The translations under genes and the position numbers were made by a program. The notes under the pieces are model-generated. The model was not told the origin of the DNA. It saw only the letters and a program-made list of their open reading frames with translations, and ran no database searches. Positions 44,690 to 53,733 of a stretch of 64,000 bases of DNA are shown one piece after another. The stretch spans positions 372,001 to 436,000 of the forward strand of contig NZ_JBFCVL010000006.1 in the NCBI RefSeq assembly GCF_040712075.1, given 5' to 3'. Each line of letters opens with the position of its first letter. Position 1 is the first letter of the stretch. This DNA comes from Fodinicurvata sp. EGI_FJ10296. Its GTDB lineage: Bacteria > Pseudomonadota > Alphaproteobacteria > DSM-16000 > Inquilinaceae.

Positions 44690-44874
44690 TTCGGTGACTG
44701 CGCGTCCGAGTTATTGCGGTGCCCGAGCCGAGACCGACCCGCGCGCGAGATCGCTTCGCCGGTGGCAAAATCCTTCCTACCCGAAACCGATCGGGAAACC
44801 GATTTCCTGGACGGTCCCGCGAACGGAGCGGAATCGGAAATGTCGACGACCCTTGAGTTCGTCGCTTCAGCCAA
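44686..44874 (-). CDS. Possible small gene between pgsA and DUF2062
   Basis: A 62-codon frame from a TTG that overlaps the pgsA stop by 8 bases and ends in a TGA overlapping the GTG of the DUF2062 gene (GTGA). The double overlap suggests a translated, coupled gene. The product (MAEATNSRVVDISDSAPFAG onward) is Ser/Arg-rich and matches nothing I know. The gap may equally be non-coding. Confidence 0.28.
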   Translation of the reverse strand: MAEATNSRVVDISDSAPFAGPSRKSVSRSVSGRKDFATGEAISRAGRSRLGHRNNSDAQSPK

Positions 44875-45487
44875 CGGAACTGGCCCTGTTGGTCGATTGA
44901 TCGCGCGTCGAAGCGGGCGGCGGCGATTGGGGATGCATCGCCTGGCTGAGGCCGGCTTGCAGATATGTCCATCCCGTGACCATTGTCAGTACCGCGGCGA
45001 TCCAAAGCAGAAGCATACCGACCGGATCGACCTGCCACCAACCCGGTGCCGAATCGCCGACGATGAGCATCCCCAACGCCGTCATCTGGATCCCGGTCTT
45101 CCACTTCGCAAGGTTTGATACCGGCAATCCCGGTGCGTTCATGCCGGCGAGGAATTCCCTCAGGCCGGAAATCAGGATCTCGCGCAGCAGAATGGCCAGC
45201 GCAGCCAGGAACGTCAGTCCGGTGATGCGGTCGAATGCGATCAGCGTCAGCAGTGTCGCCGCAACCAGCAGTTTGTCCGCGATCGGGTCCAGAAGTTTAC
45301 CCAGAAGCGATACGACTTCCATCTTGCGTGCGAGATAGCCGTCGAAAAAATCCGTAACCGCAGCGATTACGAAAATGCCCCCGGCCGTCCATGGCGCCCA
45401 TGGGCGATCGATGAAAAACAGCCCGACAAGAACCGGAATGCAGATGATCCGGAAAATGGTCAGCGCATTGGGCAGGGATGTGATCAT
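44867..45487 (-). CDS. pgsA: CDP-diacylglycerol--glycerol-3-phosphate 3-phosphatidyltransferase
   Basis: Commits CDP-diacylglycerol to phosphatidylglycerol synthesis at the inner membrane. The CDP-alcohol phosphotransferase motif is complete (TDFFDGYLARKM then GKLLDPIADK). The start MITSLPNALTIFRIICIP at 45487 is the normal PgsA N-terminus; the longer frame is not family-like. About six hydrophobic segments are seen, and the last 30 residues are a polar tail. Confidence 0.93.
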   Translation of the reverse strand: MITSLPNALTIFRIICIPVLVGLFFIDRPWAPWTAGGIFVIAAVTDFFDGYLARKMEVVSLLGKLLDPIADKLLVAATLLTLIAFDRITGLTFLAALAILLREILISGLREFLAGMNAPGLPVSNLAKWKTGIQMTALGMLIVGDSAPGWWQVDPVGMLLLWIAAVLTMVTGWTYLQAGLSQAMHPQSPPPASTRDQSTNRASSVG

Positions 45488-45989
45488 GGTTACCCGTTCG
45501 ACTGTCCGTGGTCGCCACCGGCGGTGAAGCCGGTTCCCATGCACCTTTCTGGGCGACGTGCCTGCCGATGACAAGTCCCATCACGGCGACTGCACGACGC
45601 ATCCGTCACCACGCATACGATACAGACGTCCAACGACGATGAGAACATCCGGAAATGTGTGCATCCGGATCCATAGGCGCAGCCCGACCGGGGACCCATT
45701 ACGGGAACCCTGGAAGGGGGTGCTGTGATTCACTGTCTTCAAAGGAAGACGAATGGTAAATTATGGTGATGGATCATGGCAATTTTTGGCTGAGCGCCGA
45801 GTGGTAATTGCGGCGTTGGCCGATGTTGCCGCGGGATCGTTCGGGGGGATCAGGTGCCCCTGGAAGCCGGTACCGGAAAGATATGATCACCGGGCTTTCC
45901 CGCTGGCCTCTATGCGTTCACCATGGGCGAATTCTTCGAAAACCGGGGACTCGTCCCGTACCATCGAAACGGCTGGCCAGGGTGAGACA
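45488..45989. other. Intergenic region between pgsA and pncB
   Basis: A 502-base stretch that marks the left edge of the inserted pncB-groEL block. It holds a perfect inverted repeat at 45735-45750 and an open frame in phase with pncB from an ATG at 45753 that has an AAGGAAG ribosome-binding site. That frame could be a 79-residue N-terminal extension, but it lacks similarity to the family. No FNR box is present on this side. Confidence 0.4.
45735..45750. repeat. Perfect inverted repeat upstream of pncB
   Basis: GTCTTC and GAAGAC arms around AAAG. It could be an operator or a small hairpin. It also contains the ribosome-binding site of the upstream ATG at 45753. Confidence 0.5.
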
Positions 45990-47345
45990 ATGTCCGCACT
46001 CTTCACCGATTTCTACGAGATCACAATGGCCCGCGCCTATCGTGCGCACTCGATGAAGGGCGACGCCGTCTTCAGCCTGTTCGTGCGCAAGCTGCCCCAG
46101 CATCGGAACTTCATGATCGCCTGCGGGCTTGACGATTTGCTTCAGGCTGTCGACGACTTCCGTTTCGATGACGAGGATATCCGCTATCTCGCGACGCTGG
46201 GCCCGTTCGAGGCAGACTTCCTTGAATGGGCGAAGGCCTTTCGCTTCAGCGGGGAGATACGCGCCGTTCCGGAAGGCACGCCGGTGTTCGGGAACGAGCC
46301 GATCGTCGAAATCCGGGGACCCATTGCCGAAGCGCAACTCCTTGAAACACTGGCGCTCAATATCGTCAGTTTTCAGACTTCCATCGCTTCGAAAGCCGCT
46401 CGTATCGTCAGCGCCGCCCAGGGGCGGCCGATCACCGATTTCGGCGGCAGACGGGCTCATGGCCGCGAGGCTGCGATCATGGGGGCGCGGGCCGCCTATG
46501 TTGCCGGTGTGACGGCAACGTCGAACGTGGAAGCCGGACGCGCCTATGGTATTCCGGTTGCCGGTACCATGGCACACAGTTTTGTGCAGGCTTTTCCATC
46601 CGAAATCGACGCGTTCCGCGCCATTTCGTCCGTCGTCCCGGATATTGCCTTGCTGGTCGACACCTATGACACGATGGGTGGTGTCGAGACCGTCATTGCT
46701 CTGGCCAGGGAGCGGGGGCTGGATTTCAAAATCCGGGCGATCAGGCTGGATTCCGGCGATCTGCTGGCATTGTCGCAACAGGCGCGCGGACGGTTGGATG
46801 CTGCCAGACTGGAAGGGGTGGCCATCGTCGCCAGCGGCGGCATGAACGAATGGCAGATCGATCGTCTCTTGATGGGCGGCGCTCCGATCGATGCTTTCGG
46901 TGTCGGGACGGATATGATCGTCTCGACCGACGCCCCGTCTCTGGACATCGCTTACAAGCTGACAGACTACGAGGGACGGGGCCGGCTGAAGATGTCGGCC
47001 GGCAAAGAGACCTTGCCGGGGCCCAAGCAGGTATTCAGGCGCTTCTCGAACGGGATCGCCGTCGGTGACACGATTGCCCTGGCAACCGAGGAGGGCGCCG
47101 GTCCGAACGATGCTGGCGACCCCTTGCTCAGGCCGGTGATGACGGGCGGCCGGCGGACGGCGCATCTCGGGATGGAGCGCGAACCGATCAGCGACATACG
47201 GGCGCGGGCGCAAGCCCTGGTCGACACATTGCCGGACCGGCTGCGGCGCCTCGCGCCCGCGGATTCACCTTATCCCGTCGCCGTCAGCGCCGACCTGAAA
47301 CGATATCAAGGCGAAATCCGCGATAGCATCCTGCACGGCCGATAG
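45990..47345 (+). CDS. pncB: Nicotinate phosphoribosyltransferase
   Basis: Joins nicotinate and PRPP to nicotinate mononucleotide in the Preiss-Handler route to NAD. Seen: LFTDFYEITMARAY at the start, FVRKLPQHRNFMIACGL, FGGRRAHGREAAIMGARAAY with the phosphorylated-His region, PVAGTMAHSFVQAF, LVDTYDTMGG and IRLDSGDL. I chose the ATG at 45990 (451 aa), preceded by AGGGTGAG. It is followed by the APH-fold gene 16 bases on. A PRPP synthetase converges on this pair, so the block can make and use PRPP. Confidence 0.93.
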   Translation: MSALFTDFYEITMARAYRAHSMKGDAVFSLFVRKLPQHRNFMIACGLDDLLQAVDDFRFDDEDIRYLATLGPFEADFLEWAKAFRFSGEIRAVPEGTPVFGNEPIVEIRGPIAEAQLLETLALNIVSFQTSIASKAARIVSAAQGRPITDFGGRRAHGREAAIMGARAAYVAGVTATSNVEAGRAYGIPVAGTMAHSFVQAFPSEIDAFRAISSVVPDIALLVDTYDTMGGVETVIALARERGLDFKIRAIRLDSGDLLALSQQARGRLDAARLEGVAIVASGGMNEWQIDRLLMGGAPIDAFGVGTDMIVSTDAPSLDIAYKLTDYEGRGRLKMSAGKETLPGPKQVFRRFSNGIAVGDTIALATEEGAGPNDAGDPLLRPVMTGGRRTAHLGMEREPISDIRARAQALVDTLPDRLRRLAPADSPYPVAVSADLKRYQGEIRDSILHGR

Positions 47346-47361
47346 TGCGGAGCCCCTGGTC

Positions 47362-48495
47362 ATGACCCAGTCGAGGACGAGCCGCCGCATCGATCCAACG
47401 GCGGAAAAGGTAAGCTTTCTCGGCAGTCCGACCGCCTATCCGACGCCGACGCGCCGGGTCGAAACCCTCGAAACGACTATGTCCTGGGTGTTTCTGACCG
47501 ATGACCGTGCCTTCAAGCTCAAGAAGCCCGTTCAGCACCGGCACCTCGACTTCAGCACCTTGGAGAAGCGCCGGTTTTTCTGTGAGGAAGAGGTGCGCCT
47601 CAACCGCCGGCTGGCGGCCGAAACCTATGTCCGGACGCTTCCCCTTCGGCGGCTGTGCAGCGGTGGATTGACGTTGGGCGAGGAGAGTGTCGAAGGGACC
47701 GGGCGTGTGGTCGACTGGCTGGTCGAAATGAAGCGGCTGCCGCAATCGGATATGCTGGATGCGCGGATCCGCCAGGGGCGGCTCCAGGTTTCGGATGTCC
47801 GGTGCATCGCCACGCGCCTTTCCGATTTTTACATCCGTGCCCGGCGACCGGAAAACCGGGTGGACGGAACCTCTTATCTACGCTTCCTCGCCGCCGAGCA
47901 GGGCCTGAACCGATCTATCCTCATGCGGCGGGCGTTGGGATTGGCCAACATCGCCGCTGGCCCGCTCGCGGCGGTCGACAGGCTTTTCGACGCCTGTCAG
48001 AAAGAGATCGGCGACCGTATGGCAACGCATATGATCGTCGAAGGGCACGGCGATCTCAGACCCGAGCACATCTGCCTCACCGACCCGCCCCAGATCATCG
48101 ATTGTCTGGAATTCAACCGCGCCATGCGGATCATCGATCCATGCGACGAAATCACGTATCTGGGCATGGAGTGCGATATGTTGGGCGCATCCGGGGTTCG
48201 TGGGACTCTGGAGCGCATGATGGCGGCCGCTGAGCCGTCCGCCTCCGACCGCTCCGGTGCCGGCCCGTTTTCCGACCCGTCGCCCGCGCTGCTGGCGCTC
48301 TATGGCGGGTTCAGGGCACTTCTGAGAGCACGGCTGTGCATCGTGCATCTACTTTCGAAGCCCGTCCGGCACGCCGAACGGTGGCGGCCGCTGGCGATTG
48401 CCTATATCCGCCAGGCCGAGCGGGAGATCGATGTCGCGACTTCTTCGCGCGCGCCGGTCGCGCAGGATTTCGACGCCGGAAAGGGCGATGATTGA
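47362..48495 (+). CDS. Aminoglycoside phosphotransferase-fold protein (COG2187 type)
   Basis: A 377-residue protein with kinase-like motifs: SWVFLTDDRAFKLKKPV (nucleotide-binding lysine), the catalytic loop EGHGDLRPEHICL and the metal-binding PQIIDCLEFN. This is the COG2187 group, often fused to a COG0645 P-loop kinase; the P-loop partner is missing here. Members occur in hypoxia-induced gene sets, for example the DosR regulon of mycobacteria. The substrate is unknown and resistance to aminoglycosides should not be assumed. The C-terminal region converges on prs, with the stop codons 15 bases apart. Confidence 0.82.
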   Translation: MTQSRTSRRIDPTAEKVSFLGSPTAYPTPTRRVETLETTMSWVFLTDDRAFKLKKPVQHRHLDFSTLEKRRFFCEEEVRLNRRLAAETYVRTLPLRRLCSGGLTLGEESVEGTGRVVDWLVEMKRLPQSDMLDARIRQGRLQVSDVRCIATRLSDFYIRARRPENRVDGTSYLRFLAAEQGLNRSILMRRALGLANIAAGPLAAVDRLFDACQKEIGDRMATHMIVEGHGDLRPEHICLTDPPQIIDCLEFNRAMRIIDPCDEITYLGMECDMLGASGVRGTLERMMAAAEPSASDRSGAGPFSDPSPALLALYGGFRALLRARLCIVHLLSKPVRHAERWRPLAIAYIRQAEREIDVATSSRAPVAQDFDAGKGDD

Positions 48496-48510
48496 TCGGC
48501 GAAGGCCGGT

Positions 48511-49491
48511 TCATTCCTCCATGCCCAGCAGGTCCGCGATTGACCCTCCGGAATGAAGTCGGGTGATGGCTTGCCCGATCAGGTCGCCGACACCGATGAT
48601 ATCGAGACGGGCGGCGGGGAAAGCGGTTTTCGCGCGCGCGGCGGCGGCCGTGCTGTCAGTGACGGCGATGCTGTCGATGGCGTCGGTCGAGAACAGCCGC
48701 ACAGCCGCAGAGTCGAACATTCCGTGCGCTGCAAATGCATGGACCGACGCCGCCCCGTGTTCGCGGCACGCTTCCGCGGCGCGCAGGATCGTGCCGCCGC
48801 TGACGATCATGTCATCGATGATGACGACGACCGTACCCTCGACCGAGCCGGCGAACAGGTCGCCGGAGACGACGCCGCGACTGCGCCGCTTTTCCATCAA
48901 TCCGAATCCGATCTTCATATCTGTGTCGGTTTCAAGCGACGCTTTCAGCAGTTGAGCGCGCTTGATGCCGCCGCCGTCGGGCGACAGGATCGTAACGGGC
49001 CGGCCATTTGCCAGTTGCCGGATCGTCGGGGTGAACAGCCGCCTGGTATCCAGATGCACCGTCTCGCACCGGAAGGCGTTCTGAAACGCGGCAATGTTGT
49101 GTGCATCGACCGTGACGATCCGGTCGACGCCGACGGCTTCGAACAATTGCGCGACATAGCGGGTGGTCACCGGGTCTCGGGCCTTCGTTTGCCGGTCCTT
49201 GCGCCCATAGGCCAGACACGGGGTGACCGCCGTCACTCGGGCTGCGCCGTGGTCGCGGCAGGCCGCCAGAAAGAACAGCAGCCTCACCAACCGGTCATTG
49301 ACCGAGAATCGGGCGTCGCCGACAAGATCGTGAAGGACGAAAACGTCCTCGTCCCGCACGCTCGTCAAAGGGCGGGCCTTGTGTTCCCCACCTTCGAAGT
49401 CCCGCTCTTCGTGCGGCGCCGGGGCGTGTCCCAGCGCTGCGGCGATCGACGCGCCGAGTTCTTCCGCTCCGTTCAAGACGAAGAAACGCAT
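48511..49491 (-). CDS. prs: Ribose-phosphate pyrophosphokinase (PRPP synthetase) paralogue
   Basis: Transfers pyrophosphate from ATP to ribose-5-phosphate to make PRPP. Seen: FEGGEHKARP, TPCLAYGRKDRQTKARDPVT (flexible ATP loop), VDAHNIAAFQNAF (divalent-metal region) and the PRPP loop VVIIDDMIVSGGTI. It differs from the housekeeping PrsA at many positions (for example LNGAEELGASIAAALG at the start), so I read it as a second copy linked to the pncB/groEL block. It lies 32 bases downstream of groEL in one operon. Confidence 0.88.
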   Translation of the reverse strand: MRFFVLNGAEELGASIAAALGHAPAPHEERDFEGGEHKARPLTSVRDEDVFVLHDLVGDARFSVNDRLVRLLFFLAACRDHGAARVTAVTPCLAYGRKDRQTKARDPVTTRYVAQLFEAVGVDRIVTVDAHNIAAFQNAFRCETVHLDTRRLFTPTIRQLANGRPVTILSPDGGGIKRAQLLKASLETDTDMKIGFGLMEKRRSRGVVSGDLFAGSVEGTVVVIIDDMIVSGGTILRAAEACREHGAASVHAFAAHGMFDSAAVRLFSTDAIDSIAVTDSTAAAARAKTAFPAARLDIIGVGDLIGQAITRLHSGGSIADLLGMEE

Positions 49492-49523
49492 GGTCGTCCC
49501 TCCCGAAAGGCCGGCATGGCCGT

Positions 49524-51146
49524 CTAGAATTCCATTTCCGGTGCCGGGGCGCGCTCCTTCGCCGGTTCGGGGATTTCGGTCATGGTGGCTTCGGTCAACA
49601 GCAGAACGCCCGCAACCGAAACGGCGTTCTCAAGGGCAATCCGGACGACTTTGGTCGGATCGATAATGCCGGCCTCGATCAGATCGACATAGGCATTGCG
49701 CGCGGCGTCGAATCCGAGATTGCCCTCGCCCTCCTGCATTCGGGCGAGGATGACGCCGCCGTCGACGGCCGAATTCTCGGCGATCTGGCGCACCGGCATT
49801 TCCAGGGCACGACGCAGGATGCGCACACCGGTGCGCTCGTCGCCCTCGCACGACTGTTCTTCATCGGCGACCGCCTTCATACATCGTATGGCCGCCAGCC
49901 CGCCGCCGGGAACGATGCCTTCCGCCACGGCGGCCTTGGTCGCGCTGATCGCGTCGTCCAGAGCTTCCTTCTTCGATTTCATTTCAGCTTCGGTGGGCGC
50001 GCCGACCCGGATCACGGCGATGCCGCCTGACAGTTTCGCCAGCCGTTCCTCGAGTTTTTCGCGATCGTAGTCGCTGGTCGTATCGGCGATTTCGCGCCGG
50101 ATCCGGTCGGCCCGCGCGGCAATCGCCGCGGGATCGCCCCCGCCGCCGATGATGGTCGTGCTATCCTTGTCGATCACCACGCGTTTTGCCCGGCCCAGAC
50201 GGTCGATGCCGACCGAATCCATCTTGATCCCGGCTTCCTCGGATATCACCTCCGCGCCGGTCAGAACGGCGATATCCTGAAGCATGGCCTTGCGTCGGTC
50301 GCCGAAGCCCGGCGCCTTGACGGCGCAATTGCGCAGAATGCCGCGGATCTCGTTGACCACCAGTGTCGCCAGGGCCTCGCCTTCGACGTCTTCGGCGATG
50401 ACCAGAAGCGGCGACCCCGACTTCGCCACTTCCTCCAGCAGCCGGATCATATCGTGCAATGACGACAATTTGCGCTCGACGATCAGAACGAGGGCATCAT
50501 CGAGAGTGGCCTCCACCTTTTCGGTGTCGGTGGCGAAGTAGGGCGAGATGAAGCCGCGATCGAACTGCATGCCCTCGACGATTTCGAGCACCGTTTCGGT
50601 AGTTTTCGACTCTTCGACCGTGATCACGCCCTCATCGCCGACTTTCTCCATCGCCTCGCCGATCAGCGCGCCGATTTCCGGGTCGTTATGGGCGGAGATC
50701 GTGGCGATCTGTTCTTTTTCCCGGCGCGTTCCGACCGGTCTGGACATGGACTGCAATGCCGTAATGGCGCGCTTGGCCCCGCGATCCAGGCCGCGCTTGA
50801 TCTCGATCGCACTGGCACCGGCGACGACGTTGCGAACGCCATCCGACAGGATTGCATGGGCCAGGATGGTCGATGTGCTCGTCCCGTCGCCGACCATGTC
50901 ACCGGTTTTTTCCGCGGCCTGACGCAGCATCCGCGCGCCGAGATTCTCCTCGGGGTCCTTGAGGTCGAATTCCTTGGCAATCGTGACGCCGTCGTTGCAA
51001 ACGATCGGCGCCCCCCATTTGCGTTCGATCAGGACCGATTTCGACCGCGGCCCCAGCGTAATTCGGACCGCATCGGCCAATTGCGCGGCGCCGCGGAGAA
51101 TCTTCTCCCGCGCCGCGGACCGGAACATCACCTGCTTGTGTGGCAT
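49524..51146 (-). CDS. groEL: Divergent GroEL-type chaperonin (second copy)
   Basis: A group I chaperonin of 540 residues. The ATPase core is intact: [13 protein letters not shown], the Asp in [13 protein letters not shown] and [15 protein letters not shown]. The apical domain keeps FISPYFATD and [20 protein letters not shown], so GroES and substrate binding are possible. It departs strongly from housekeeping GroEL (for example [20 protein letters not shown]). It lacks the C-terminal Gly-Gly-Met tail, ending in APAPEMEF, and no groES gene is adjacent. The ATG at 51146 follows GGAGGGG. A perfect FNR box lies about 80 bases upstream. I infer a specialised chaperonin induced at low oxygen. Confidence 0.92.
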   Translation of the reverse strand: MPHKQVMFRSAAREKILRGAAQLADAVRITLGPRSKSVLIERKWGAPIVCNDGVTIAKEFDLKDPEENLGARMLRQAAEKTGDMVGDGTSTSTILAHAILSDGVRNVVAGASAIEIKRGLDRGAKRAITALQSMSRPVGTRREKEQIATISAHNDPEIGALIGEAMEKVGDEGVITVEESKTTETVLEIVEGMQFDRGFISPYFATDTEKVEATLDDALVLIVERKLSSLHDMIRLLEEVAKSGSPLLVIAEDVEGEALATLVVNEIRGILRNCAVKAPGFGDRRKAMLQDIAVLTGAEVISEEAGIKMDSVGIDRLGRAKRVVIDKDSTTIIGGGGDPAAIAARADRIRREIADTTSDYDREKLEERLAKLSGGIAVIRVGAPTEAEMKSKKEALDDAISATKAAVAEGIVPGGGLAAIRCMKAVADEEQSCEGDERTGVRILRRALEMPVRQIAENSAVDGGVILARMQEGEGNLGFDAARNAYVDLIEAGIIDPTKVVRIALENAVSVAGVLLLTEATMTEIPEPAKERAPAPEMEF

Positions 51147-51224
51147 GGCTGCACTTCCCCTCCGCACCCGACATCTGCGCACCCCCACCACCGGTGAGTC
51201 TGCAGCGGCATACGGTGATCGGCA

Positions 51225-51238
51225 TTGATACGGATCAA
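51225..51238. promoter_or_regulatory. FNR/FixK-type box upstream of groEL-prs
   Basis: TTGATACGGATCAA is a perfect match to the FNR/FixK consensus (TTGAT, four bases, ATCAA). If the box is centred near -41.5, the start would fall about 45 bases before the groEL ATG, with CAGACT as a modest -10. Confidence 0.65.
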
Positions 51239-51294
51239 TTCAGAGCGGCCATGCGCCCTTGAGTCGGCGACCGGGACAACGCGGCCGGTCGTCA

Positions 51295-53199
51295 CTATTT
51301 CGATTGGAAATGATCGTAGAGTCGCTTGGCGACCGCTTTGCTGATGCCCTCGACCGCTTCCAGATCGGCCAGTCCGGCTTTGGTCACTGCCCGCCCCGAT
51401 CCGAAATGCATCAGCAGCGCCTTTTTGCGCCGGGGCCCGATGCCGGGCACGTCGTCGATCGGTGACGCGCCGATGCGTCCGGCGCGTTTGGCGCGATGTG
51501 TGCCGATGGCGAATCGGTGCGCTTCGTCCCGCAGCCGTTGCAGGAAATAAAGAACCGGGTCCTTGATATCCAGCGACAGCTCGCGTCCATCCCGAAGGAA
51601 AAACCGCTCGCGTCCGGCGTTGCGATCCGGCCCTTTTGCGACCGCCACGATCGCCACGTCCTCAATCCCGAGATCGGCAAGAACCTCCATGACGGCCGAC
51701 AACTGGCCTTTGCCGCCATCGATCAGCAGCAGGTCGGGCCACGTTCCCTCTGTCCGCTCGGGATCTTCCTTTAGCGCCCGGGTGAAACGGCGGGTCAGGA
51801 CTTCCCTCATCATCGCGAAATCATCGCCGGCGGCTTCCGCCGACTTGATGGTGAACTTGCGGTAGGCGTTCTTCTGAAAACCGTCGGGGCCGGCGACGAT
51901 CATTGCGCCCACGGCATCGGTTCCCGAAATATGCGAGTTGTCGTACACCTCGACGCGCTCGGGCCGTTGCCCCAGATCGAACGCCTCGGCCAGACCGTCC
52001 AGAAGGCGGGCCTGGGTTGCGCTTTCGGCAAGCCGGCGTCCCATGGCTTCGCGGGCATTGTCCTGCGCATGATCGATGAGGCGCTTCTTCTCGCCGCGCC
52101 TGGGCACCGAAACCTGCACCTTGATACCGGATTTCACGCCCAGCGCTTCGCCCAGCAGTCCGGATTCGGCAATCGCGTGGCTGAGCAGTATCAGTGGTGG
52201 CGCCGGTTTGGCGTCGTAGAACTGGGCGAGAAACGCGCCGAGGACATCGGCGGTTTCAAGCACGCGGTCGTGGCTCGGGAAATAGGCCCGGGAGCCGTAA
52301 TTGCGGCCGCCACGGAAAAAATAGACCTGGATGCAGGTTTGACCGCCATCCTGATGTGCGGCGAAGACGTCGGCGTCGCCAAGCCCCGAGACGTTGATGT
52401 CCTGGTGCGCCTGGATGGCGGCCAGCGCCCGGATCCGATCCCGGTATCGCGCAGCCGACTCGAATTCCATGGCGTCCGAGGCTTCTTGCATGCGCTTCTT
52501 GAACGAGCCGATCACGGCGTCGCTTTCGCCCTTCAGGAAGGCGACGGCATCGGAGACCTGCCGGCCATAGGCCTCGTCGTCGACGAAGCCGACGCAGGGC
52601 GCCGTACAGCGCTTGATCTGGTATTGAAGGCAGGGGCGCGTGCGATTGCTGAAGACGGCGTCGGAGCAATTGCGCAGCAGAAACGCGCGCTGAAGCACCG
52701 TGATCGTCCTGTTCACGGCGCCGGCCGAAGCAAACGGTCCGAAATATTGTCCCTTCCGGCTTTCGGCGCCGCGATGCTTCGTAATCTGCGGAAATCTGTG
52801 ATCGCCCGTGATCAGGATCTGCGGGAACGTCTTGTCGTCACGCAGCAACACATTGTAGCGGGGCCGCAGGCGCTTGATCAGGTTGGCTTCCAGCAACAGG
52901 GCTTCGACGTCGGATCGCGTGACGACGAATTCCATCTGTTGCGTTTCTGCAATCATGCGCAGAAGGCGGGCAGGGTGCTTGCCGGTCTGGGTATATGAGG
53001 TTACGCGCCGCTTCAGATCGCGGGCCTTGCCCACATACAAGGCGTCGCCTTTGGCGTCGAGCATACGGTAAACACCGGCCGAATGCGGCAGGGTCTTCAG
53101 ATACCCGGCAATGATCGACACGCCTGAAGCGATATCCGCAGCCGTGACCCGGCGGCGTCTGGCGCGGCCCGCTTCGGAATCCGTCTCGGCTTCATCCAT
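51295..53199 (-). CDS. uvrC: UvrABC system protein C
   Basis: Makes the dual incisions of nucleotide excision repair. Seen: the N-terminal GIY-YIG-type domain ([22 protein letters not shown]), the cysteine-rich segment with [15 protein letters not shown], a UVR domain, the RNase-H-like incision domain ([28 protein letters not shown]) and C-terminal helix-hairpin-helix motifs ([18 protein letters not shown]). I chose the ATG at 53199, giving 30 residues before the domain as in relatives. The frame stays open to a GTG at 53409, which would add 70 Asp-rich residues. Confidence 0.93.
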   Translation of the reverse strand: MDEAETDSEAGRARRRRVTAADIASGVSIIAGYLKTLPHSAGVYRMLDAKGDALYVGKARDLKRRVTSYTQTGKHPARLLRMIAETQQMEFVVTRSDVEALLLEANLIKRLRPRYNVLLRDDKTFPQILITGDHRFPQITKHRGAESRKGQYFGPFASAGAVNRTITVLQRAFLLRNCSDAVFSNRTRPCLQYQIKRCTAPCVGFVDDEAYGRQVSDAVAFLKGESDAVIGSFKKRMQEASDAMEFESAARYRDRIRALAAIQAHQDINVSGLGDADVFAAHQDGGQTCIQVYFFRGGRNYGSRAYFPSHDRVLETADVLGAFLAQFYDAKPAPPLILLSHAIAESGLLGEALGVKSGIKVQVSVPRRGEKKRLIDHAQDNAREAMGRRLAESATQARLLDGLAEAFDLGQRPERVEVYDNSHISGTDAVGAMIVAGPDGFQKNAYRKFTIKSAEAAGDDFAMMREVLTRRFTRALKEDPERTEGTWPDLLLIDGGKGQLSAVMEVLADLGIEDVAIVAVAKGPDRNAGRERFFLRDGRELSLDIKDPVLYFLQRLRDEAHRFAIGTHRAKRAGRIGASPIDDVPGIGPRRKKALLMHFGSGRAVTKAGLADLEAVEGISKAVAKRLYDHFQSK

Positions 53200-53451
53200 G
53201 GCCCCGTCCACAGCCCCGCCGCGACGGTCGTCGACGGAGGTGTGGTCGAGCGAACCAAGGTTCGTTGTGGCGTCGTTGGTGTCTTTGGCTTCGTCCATGT
53301 CCCGATATACCGCTGGTTCGGCGGCTCGCTCGTGCTGCATGCGGCTGGCGGTGGATTGCTCGCCACCCATATCGGCCGTTGCATCGCGGAATACAACAAT
53401 CGGCGACACCGGTCGAGAGACTCAGACGTCACTGTTGCTGTCCACGGTTCC

Positions 53452-53460
53452 TGTGGATAA
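53452..53460 (-). promoter_or_regulatory. Single perfect DnaA box
   Basis: TGTGGATAA, the complement of TTATCCACA. It is isolated, so it may be a DnaA-regulated promoter site of uvrC or chance. Confidence 0.3.
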
Positions 53461-53520
53461 CTCTGTGGGCAGAACATGGGCAGTCTCTCCGGAACGGCGG
53501 GAATCAGCAACTATGGCCCG

Positions 53521-53543
53521 CTGCCTAAAAAATAGGCAGTTTT
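53521..53543 (+). terminator. Small terminator-like hairpin on the plus strand
   Basis: CTGCCTA and TAGGCAG around five A residues, then TTTTGTT. No gene on the plus strand leads into it. Confidence 0.4.
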
Positions 53544-53733
53544 GTTAAGTATCTGATTTTCAATAACTGTCTGGATGTCAATGCCCTATGGCTCGGTGGA
53601 TTGGGGCTATGACTTCCTTGACTCTGGTCGCCGGGGTCTGATTACCGTCCCTGTGAACAAATTCCGAAATATGGTCGCCGCTCTTTGCATCCCAAAGGCG
53701 TGACCTGCCGGTACCCGGCATTCTCCATCCGGG

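Larger units (their letters stand above)
53200..53733. other. Region upstream of uvrC with a DnaA box and a hairpin
   Basis: Apart from the possible N-terminal extension of uvrC, no gene is seen. TGTGGATAA (53452-53460) is a perfect DnaA-box 9-mer. A small hairpin with a T-run lies at 53521-53543. The right part (53545-53700) is AT-richer than its surroundings, with no clear feature. Confidence 0.4.

Noticed and set aside
43216-51146. Possibility that the APH-fold protein and its neighbours form an antibiotic-resistance island
   Set aside because: The protein belongs to the COG2187 group rather than to known resistance kinases, and no integron, transposase or other resistance gene is present.
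53200-53409. Seventy-residue N-terminal extension of UvrC
   Set aside because: The open frame exists but is Asp/Thr-rich, lacks a good ribosome-binding site and is not part of the family; the ATG at 53199 fits relatives better.
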